From NCBI GenBank assembly GCA_930367215.1, contig OV884058.1, positions 171,598,478 through 171,662,477 of the forward strand: 64,000 nucleotides of DNA. The letters run 5' to 3'. Origin of the DNA: Pollenia angustigena. Lineage: Eukaryota; Arthropoda; Insecta; Diptera; Polleniidae. Position numbers and translations under genes: made by a program. This document shows positions 57,844 through 64,000 of this stretch, in pieces (position 1 is the first letter of the stretch; every line of letters starts with the position of its first letter). The notes under the pieces were generated by a model that worked only from the letters and a program-made list of their open reading frames with translations, was not told where the DNA came from and did no database searches.

Positions 57844-59156
57844 CACGCAGAGAAAAAATATGGTTGGGCATGGTTACGGCAACAACACTATGTTTAATGT
57901 AACAATATATTGTTGTCGTACACAAATAATTGTTATTTTTATTTAATATCAACAATATTATAGTTACTGTAAACATATAAATGTTTATCGCAATTATGAA
58001 TTTGAGTATTGTTGACCGAAAAATATTTATTTTTCTAACAACTAAATTATGATAACTTTCAAAACATATTATATTACCCACAACCATATCATGATATTTA
58101 ATAGCCATAACATGATAACTTTCTATACATTTATCATATTATGTTAAAGATGCAATCAAACTATTTTTACTCTAATCATATTATGTTAGCGCCATTTGTA
58201 AAATAATTTTGAAGCAGTTGTGTCATTTTTTTATTTGTGAGCGGTTAAACAATTAAAAGATAAAATTCCATAAAAAAAAAAAGTTTAAAGAAATTACAAA
58301 ATTAAAATATTAGCGGAGTTCATTCAAGTATTAGTGATGTAATAGTGCAAATGCAAAATATCATAGTTTTTTTGTAAAATCCAACAAAAAAACACAGAGA
58401 TTTCGTTATATTTTATTAAAGTGCTACTATATTTCTGTGGTTTTCATGGGCAATCGCGTATGTCTTAAAACAAATTGTTCAGGAAAGCCAAAAAACCATT
58501 CGAGATCAAACTATGGGCTAGGAACTGCACATTTTAAACTTTGTCATTACGTTAAAAAATCGGAATTGATCCATCTTTTTTCAAAAAAATTTAAAGAGTG
58601 TTCAAAATTAGGCAATATGGCATCAACATCTCAAAATCGAAAAAATGGACACACGCCGTTACCCATGAAAACCACAGATTTTTCATTTGCTCTTTTGCAA
58701 GCCTTATATTGAACTCCGCTATTTGATTAACATTAAGAAAAATTGTAAAAAGCCACAAAATAAAAAATCGATTCAAAAATATTTAAATTTATTTTGTATT
58801 TTTATGACAGCTATGAAAGGTGCTGTATCATAATATGATTGCTTCTAAATTTATTATGATTAACATGATGATAATATGATTACTTCTTAGCTTATTATGA
58901 TTAACATAACAATAATATGATTAATTGCTTAGCTTATTATGATTAACATGACAATAATTTGATTATTTCTTAACTTAGTATGATTAACAGAATAATAATA
59001 TGATTAAGGGAAAACTATTATGATGTAATAGTACGAGTATATTTAGTCATAATATGATTAAATAATAATCTTAATATGGTGGCTACAATCATAATTCTTA
59101 TCATAATATGTTGCTCTTAGAATATGTTTACCACAACCATGTTTTTTCTTTGCGTG
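57844..59156. mobile_element. MITE of the CACGCA.AGAAAAAA family, copy C
   Basis: It runs from cacgcagagaaaaaat to ttttttctttgcgtg, with TG on both sides (57842-57843, 59157-59158). It is longer than copies A and B because of an inserted inverted-repeat segment (about 58391-58708) and one more unit of the 44-bp array (58850-59010). Confidence 0.85.
58391..58708. mobile_element. Insertion within MITE copy C, with 17-bp inverted repeat
   Basis: Copies A and B lack this segment between caacaaa and ttgaactccgct. It contains tctgtggttttcatggg at 58434-58450 and the exact complement at 58662-58678. A 91-codon plus-strand frame spans it (58437-58712) with KTNCSGKPKNHSR and LGTAHFKLCHYVKK. I do not recognise it, and it depends on the repeat arms, so I do not call a gene. 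Confidence 0.55.
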
Positions 59157-60513
59157 TGGATGAAAACAGGACTAAAGAAAGAAAAAAAGAAATGATTCAC
59201 GACTTTTTGGCGGCATATTTTTTTTCGCAGATTAAAAAAAATTCAAGTCGTGGATCATTTCTTTTTTTCTTTCTTTAGTCCTATTTTCTTCATCCATACA
59301 TGATCTAGAAACTAAATCCGCTATCGTATAAGAGTTACTACAAAATTGCGTTCATATATATTCCAGAGCACCGTGTAGAATGCATCTAATTTGCAAAAAT
59401 CCAAGTTAATTACATCACAGCGCTGCATCAGTGATTTCAAATCGTTATATATTTATCAGCGAAGTAAATGTGGTCCAAAAAACAATAAAAAAAATTATAA
59501 TTATTTGTTATCGGCTTTATAAAAACTTTGCTTTTCTGATGCAGCGCAGTGATGCATTTACGAACGCACCCATACTTGCCAAAATATAAAATTTTAATCC
59601 CATATTGCCCTATTTAAAACGAAGGGCTACCACCCCTTTTTTTGTCAAAACGCGAATTAGCACGAATTTCAAAAAAAAAAAAAACCTGAGACATGTATTT
59701 AATTAAATCGACTTAAGGTTAAAATATGTTAATTTGGCACTTTTATTACAAACAACCCCAAACAAAATATGTATATAAAAACCATTTTTTTTTACAGAAA
59801 ACCCTTAAAAAAGCACATGGATGATCGTCCTTGGACAAATAATATATACAGTTGGACGCGCCTTAAAAAACCTTTCCTACGAAACCCAATTTGCATATGT
59901 TGGTAAGGAAACAGATTCTCAAATTAACAAAACATGCAAAAATAGACCCTTTTGCAAACTGGTCCAGCTTACGAGAGGTCAACCCTGGAGCCGAAATATT
60001 TAAAATGTTAGCTTAAAAAAGTCCAAGGTTCATTTTTAGGAGGGTACATCGAGCACGAATTTTGCGTCCATACAACTTGAGTTGCTCTGATATACATTAA
60101 TTCAAATTGTTTTATTTGAATTGACATATTATGTGCCTTCGTTTACTTTTCCAGTAAAATCCAGTAGGTAAGTATTATGAAAATTTTACAAATTTATGTG
60201 AACGCGAACGCATTTGAGTAAAATCCAGTACAAATTTGTACAAATTTTGGGGTAAACGAACGCATCTATTATTGTTTAAAAGTTGTAGGGATTTTTGTAC
60301 AGATCATTTTTTTAACGCGTAGGGAAAAATAGGGATTTTTTCAGGCTTCCTAAGGACTTTTCAAAAAAGTGTAAAACATCACTGACTTTAGTTCATTTTG
60401 CGGTATAACAAAACTTATTGGTACAGAAGTTATAATTGAACCATGATGATCCATTATGGATTTAGTAAATACTTTGAACAATTTATAAGAGTATTACAAT
60501 AAAACATCAATAA

Positions 60514-60650
60514 TGGCCAATTTCACAAATTCTATTTAAATATCAATTCATATTTAAATATAGTTTTTAATATAATTTAATTTTTATTTGACATGAAAAA
60601 CGAGTTTTAAAAATAAATTGATATATAAAAAAAATTTGTGAAATCGGCCA
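60514..60650. mobile_element. PIF-like MITE (TIR TGGCC.ATTTCACAAATT)
   Basis: The ends tggccaatttcacaaatt and aatttgtgaaatcggcca are inverted, and TAA flanks both sides (60511-60513, 60651-60653). The size is 137 bp, AT-rich inside. A 3-bp TAA duplication fits PIF/Harbinger by inference. Confidence 0.7.
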
Positions 60651-60654
60651 TAAC

Positions 60655-61640
60655 TGTTGCTTATTTAATTTTTTTTGCAGACACATTTGCTACTTTCTTA
60701 TTATTATATTTGTTCGGTAAAAGTTTGACAAAAAAAATTGAAATAATCAGTGAAATGTTGTTAAGCAGAGTTAAACATTGTTACAACACAAATGATTAGA
60801 CGACAAACATGACGATGATGAGGACGATGGATGGATGAGTCAGTACCATGTTTATTTAAAATGCTCAAATGATGTGCCTGTTTTTAAATAAAGAACTACT
60901 AGATAACAACGTATAAAAAAACTTGCAACATACATAACTTTTTCTATTACAAAGAGTATGTTGCTGCCACTTACACAAACGTTTCTATAAAGTTTATTTG
61001 ATCATCCTTTTTTTTTTTTTTTTGTAAAAAATATAAAAAATCAATGTGTTTATATTGATTGATATGATGATGATGATACGATGGTGTAGTGTTGTGTTTG
61101 TTGTTGCTGTTGCAAGAAGTTGTGTAACGTTCAATGATCAGTGGTGATGCCACTATGATGACGAACGTTATCCAGCTATAAGGAACTTTTTTTTTTTTAG
61201 ATGGCTCGTGTGTTCGGGCGCTGCAATTGTCATCAGTTTCTGAGACAACCAACTATCCATCCATCTATCTAAATCAAATCAAAAAATCTATTTGATTTTT
61301 TGGCTGGGGTTTAAAGGAATTAAGTTTCAAACTTAAAAAACGACAAATTTAAAAAATGGAAAAGGGACTAATAAAAACAATCCTTATGGAGTTAAAAAAA
61401 AACGCCAAATTCACAAAAAAATTTTAAATCGCAAAAAAAAAAAGAAATATAACATACAAATCGACTTAGTCGGAAATTAACAAAAAGGTATCTAAAACTC
61501 TTTGAAACTCCAATAAAACATATAAGTAGCGTATTACATTAAAAGTAACTAAAATTTAAAAGACAAAACAAACACTTGACACCAAATTTCAATCATTTCA
61601 AAAAAGTAAACAAGCAACTATATTATAAAATCTATTGGGG
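60655..61640. other. Unassigned stretch
   Basis: It has repeats of gatgatgatg and gttgttgctgttgc (about 60810-61110) and poly-A/poly-T. The short frames are low-complexity. Like 48200-49050 it has little repeat structure and may be host unique sequence. Confidence 0.35.
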
Positions 61641-62100
61641 GATTCACAAGGTGTCATAAAGTCATATGTCTTAAAATAATAACATGAAAAATACGGCGCC
61701 GTGGAATATAATATAAATGAATTGAGAAAAAAAGCCATATGACTTTATTACCACCATCCAAGTGCAATAACACCATAATCGTTTAGCAACCAAAGTGGAA
61801 ATAACGCCATAACAGTGTAATTGTTATGGTTACAAATTGGCAAAAGAATAAATTGCCATTGTCAAGTGTTAAAAAAATATGGTACGGTAGGTGGAAGGGG
61901 GAGAGCGCGTCCGGTGGGCGCTCGCAGCGCGGGCTTAGGACAAACGCGTCATGTGCGGCCGGGCGCAAGGATTTTCTCCTCTATTGTATAACAAAGACCG
62001 CTTTTGCTAAGTATAGCTTCTAAAATCTGCCTTGTTTTCGAATGAAGGCCGAATACACAGAGAAGCTTTAGTTAGCGAAGCCGGTGTTTGTTATTCCATA
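61640..62100. repeat. Fragments of several repeat families
   Basis: The part 61640-61690 (ggggattcacaaggtgtcat, taaagtcatatgtctta) matches the interior of the hAT elements at about 5020-5065 and 27185-27230. The part 61730-61830 repeats the 'gccatatgactttatta' theme of 70-166. The part 61950-62105 is the GC-rich module ggccgggcgcaaggatttt … agcgaagcc, as in 13060-13330 but inverted in part. Confidence 0.5.
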
Positions 62101-62289
62101 GCAGGCGCGGATCCAGCTTGAGCCTTAGGGGGGGGAAATTTTTTATGATACAAAAAAAAATTTGTTTTTAAAAGTTTATTAAAAGCAATTTGTGTATATT
62201 ATATTAAAAAAACTCAACAATAAGGTTAAATAAAATATTCAATATAAATTAAAATAAACTAATCTTTTTAAATAAGCAATTTATGATTT

Positions 62290-63480
62290 CCTTGTGAGGC
62301 AAATTTAGATAGTACAGTCTATGTTCAGTTTGTCATTGTTGATCCGAGCCATGTTTTTATTCGACGAAGGGTAGGAAATGACCTCTCGCTCGTAGCATTA
62401 CTTACGAGCATTGAAACGAAAATTTGAAATATTTTTCTTAGATTTGGGTAGATATCTTCATCACAGTTTATTAAAGCATCTACAACGTTATCTGATAGAT
62501 TTTCAGATAATTTCCATGTTTGTTGCCAATGCTACAGTTCAGGCTCAAGTTTAGATGTTAGTAAGTGTTTATCTCGAGTTGTGGTTTTAAAAGTGTTATA
62601 TCTGTATATGAATTGATTACACTTTGAGTAGAAGTTTTGGTATGTTCAATACATTAAAGATATCTATTGGAAAGGTGTTTTGAGATCTTCTAAAATAAAT
62701 TCAATAAGAGAATGAAACCTACAACTCGGTAGAAATCTTCAACATTTTGGATGTAATTATTTCGTTCAAATCTTGTTTTTTAGGTTGGAACCTCGATTTG
62801 AACGCAAATAGCTTTAACTTTTTTAAAAATCACTTTAAATTGTTCTTCGGCTTTATTGCTTTTTTCTTCAAGGCACATGATTAAAGTTTTGATAAGGCTT
62901 GATCCTTTTTGAAGATCTATATCGTGCTTTTGTAAAATGATACTAAGCGGCTGTGTTACAATAAGTATCACACTTAATATGTTTATTCCGCAAATAAATT
63001 CAAAAGTTCTAAGTGAGTTCCTTAATATAAGGCTCTTGATGAAGTATCTCTACCTTTCCACTCAGATATGTTTTCCAAAGCTTCTACTATATGATGTACA
63101 CTTGTTGCAAAGTGTAAAGCTGAGTCGTGACGGTCCACCCATCTTGTCTCGCATAATGTAGAGAGTTTGGCTCCCAAATACTTTAGTAAAAACGTGTTTT
63201 GCCTGATTTACGGGAAATAGCAACCCGTTTGTTTCGCATTTGTCGCGGTTTCCAGAATTTTTAAACAGCTCCATTTTCTGCTGACATCAAACGACACCCA
63301 TCAGTTTCAACTCCTATACAGTTTTTTAGGTCAAGACTAAAATTTTTCAAAGTTTTAAGAACTGTTGATGATAGTGCCATCGCATCAATTGACACATCAG
63401 CGTCATAATCAATATCCTGTGAAGGCTCTTCAAATGCTTTTACAACAAAGCCAAAACAATTCTTCCCTAACAACTTTTGG
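62290..63480 (-). pseudogene. hAT-family transposase relic (zinc finger MYM-type 1-like)
   Basis: From right to left on the minus strand I read CIGVETDGCRLMSAENGAV (about 63320-63265), ELFKNSGNRDKCETN, then in another frame LSVILIVTQPLSIILQKHDI and EEQFKVIFKKVKAIC (62970-62800). Next, after a stop, come LSENLSDNVVDALI and DEDIYPNLRKIFQ, then SNATSERSFPTLRRIKTWLG (about 62400-62345). The order DGC…GAV; LQK.DIDLQKA…FK.IF; ATSERSFSTLRR.KTWLRSTM is that of the catalytic and C-terminal dimerisation regions of hAT proteins close to vertebrate ZMYM1/52-kDa repressor-like proteins. Frameshifts near 63060 and 62960 and a stop near 62530 make it non-functional. It would have moved the surrounding hAT element. 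Confidence 0.8.
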
Positions 63481-63787
63481 TTGTATGTTGAAATATTTTA
63501 AAGATAAGGAAATCTGGCTTTTCCCCGACAAATCCTTGCGTTCGTCAAAAATTATCAAATAGGAATTTTTTTCATATAACTCATATATATGTATGTACAT
63601 AAATATTACAAATACTAAGGCTTTTTAATAATTCAACCGCACGCATTATCAAGTTAAACGTTTAGTCTTTGGTTATACATAGATAGCACCTGCTAGGATT
63701 GAATGTAGAATAATAAGTATTTGAATACATTAAACTAGATGTTTCATTGAAAATATCTAATAAATAACTATTAGGATGAAGATTTGG

Positions 63788-63884
63788 ATACTTATTGAAA
63801 ATTTGGTTAGAGATTCAATAAAAAAACAAAAAAATACTTATTGAAAATTTCGTTAGAGATTCAATAAAAAAAAACAAAAAAAAA
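63788..63884. repeat. Two-unit tandem repeat (~46 bp)
   Basis: The sequence atacttattgaaaattt followed by gttagagattcaataaaaaa occurs twice head to tail, with poly-A length differences. Confidence 0.75.
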
Positions 63885-64000
63885 CCTTGCTGGGATTTCC
63901 AAAAATTGTGTACATTAAAAAAAGATAATATTAATGGGTATTCTTGTATTATCGAAATAAACAAAACATATTTTTATAATTTACGGGGGGGAAATTTCCT

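Larger units (their letters stand above)
56334..60099. mobile_element. Large foldback element with long inverted arms
   Basis: The outer ends aatgtatatacattagagc (56334) and gctctgatatacatt (60085-60099) are inverted. The arms then match over long stretches: agtgctcgatgttccctcct at 57310 with aggagggtacatcgagcac at 60037; gattctcaaattaac with gttaatttgagaatc; tctggaataaatataa at 57772 with its mirror at 59365; and ctagatcatgtatg with catacatgatctag at 59296. The arms close on a hairpin at 59159-59295 whose stems (ggactaaagaaagaaa) flank a loop of about 40 bp. Two MITEs of one family have entered it, one in the left arm and one beside the apex. A small inverted-repeat insert (cagcgctgcatcag / ctgatgcagcgcag, 59413-59555) sits in the right arm. 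No transposase is visible. Confidence 0.75.
62102..64000 (-). mobile_element. hAT transposon, partial (continues beyond the window?)
   Basis: A hAT transposase relic on the minus strand occupies 62290-63480. The sequence caggcgcggatccagcttga at 62102 resembles a hAT terminal repeat (CAG.GGCGGATCCAG) and is followed by a G run and aaatttttt. A matching inverted end was not found before 64000. The last bases (gggggggaaatttcct) repeat the inner motif in the same orientation. The N-terminal zinc finger was not seen. Confidence 0.55.

Overview
The window looks like intergenic or intronic DNA from a large, AT-rich genome of a higher fly (Diptera, probably a calyptrate such as a blow fly or muscid). 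No complete host gene was recognised. Evidence for an animal genome is the strong AT bias, the jockey-type LINE, the Penelope-like, piggyBac, mariner-like and hAT relics, many small inverted-repeat elements, tRNA-derived SINE-like sequences, and the 'gtccgtctgtctgtcc' and 'ggcacagccgaatatagc' sequences scattered through fly genomes. Nothing suggests bacteria, phage or CRISPR. The species assignment is inference.

Layout. 0-7 kb: short foldback repeats, then a composite block (2.5-6.66 kb) with a mariner-like relic, a TA-flanked MITE, a nested hAT element with an 8-bp target duplication and a SINE-like insert. The block recurs without the hAT at 22.3-24.8 kb. 7-16 kb: nested MITEs (one with a 10-bp and one with an 8-bp duplication), a hAT-like relic, and a Mutator-like MITE with a 9-bp duplication at 12.7-13.7 kb. 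16.7-20 kb: one TIR element filled with further insertions. 25.2-32.1 kb: a 5'-truncated jockey-like LINE on the minus strand, split by a hAT element (itself hit by a MITE) and by a TIR element carrying a decayed DUF7869-like protein. 33.7-35.8 kb: a piggyBac relic. 36.2-40.7 kb: two nearly identical Penelope-like copies head to head, one almost intact, both ending in a hammerhead-like motif. 40.7-54 kb: MITEs, nested hAT-like elements and tandem repeats. 54.2-60.1 kb: a mariner-like relic split by a MITE, a SINE, and a 3.8-kb foldback element hit by two copies of one MITE family. 62-63.5 kb: a hAT transposase relic on the minus strand.

The coding sequences do not work together; they are independent mobile elements layered over time. 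The only reading frame that looks young is the Penelope-like reverse transcriptase/GIY-YIG protein, interrupted by one apparent extra T. Several insertions can be dated relative to each other because removing the inserted element restores both the target duplication and the host element's reading frame. All family names come from reading translated motifs and repeat ends by eye; no database search was run.
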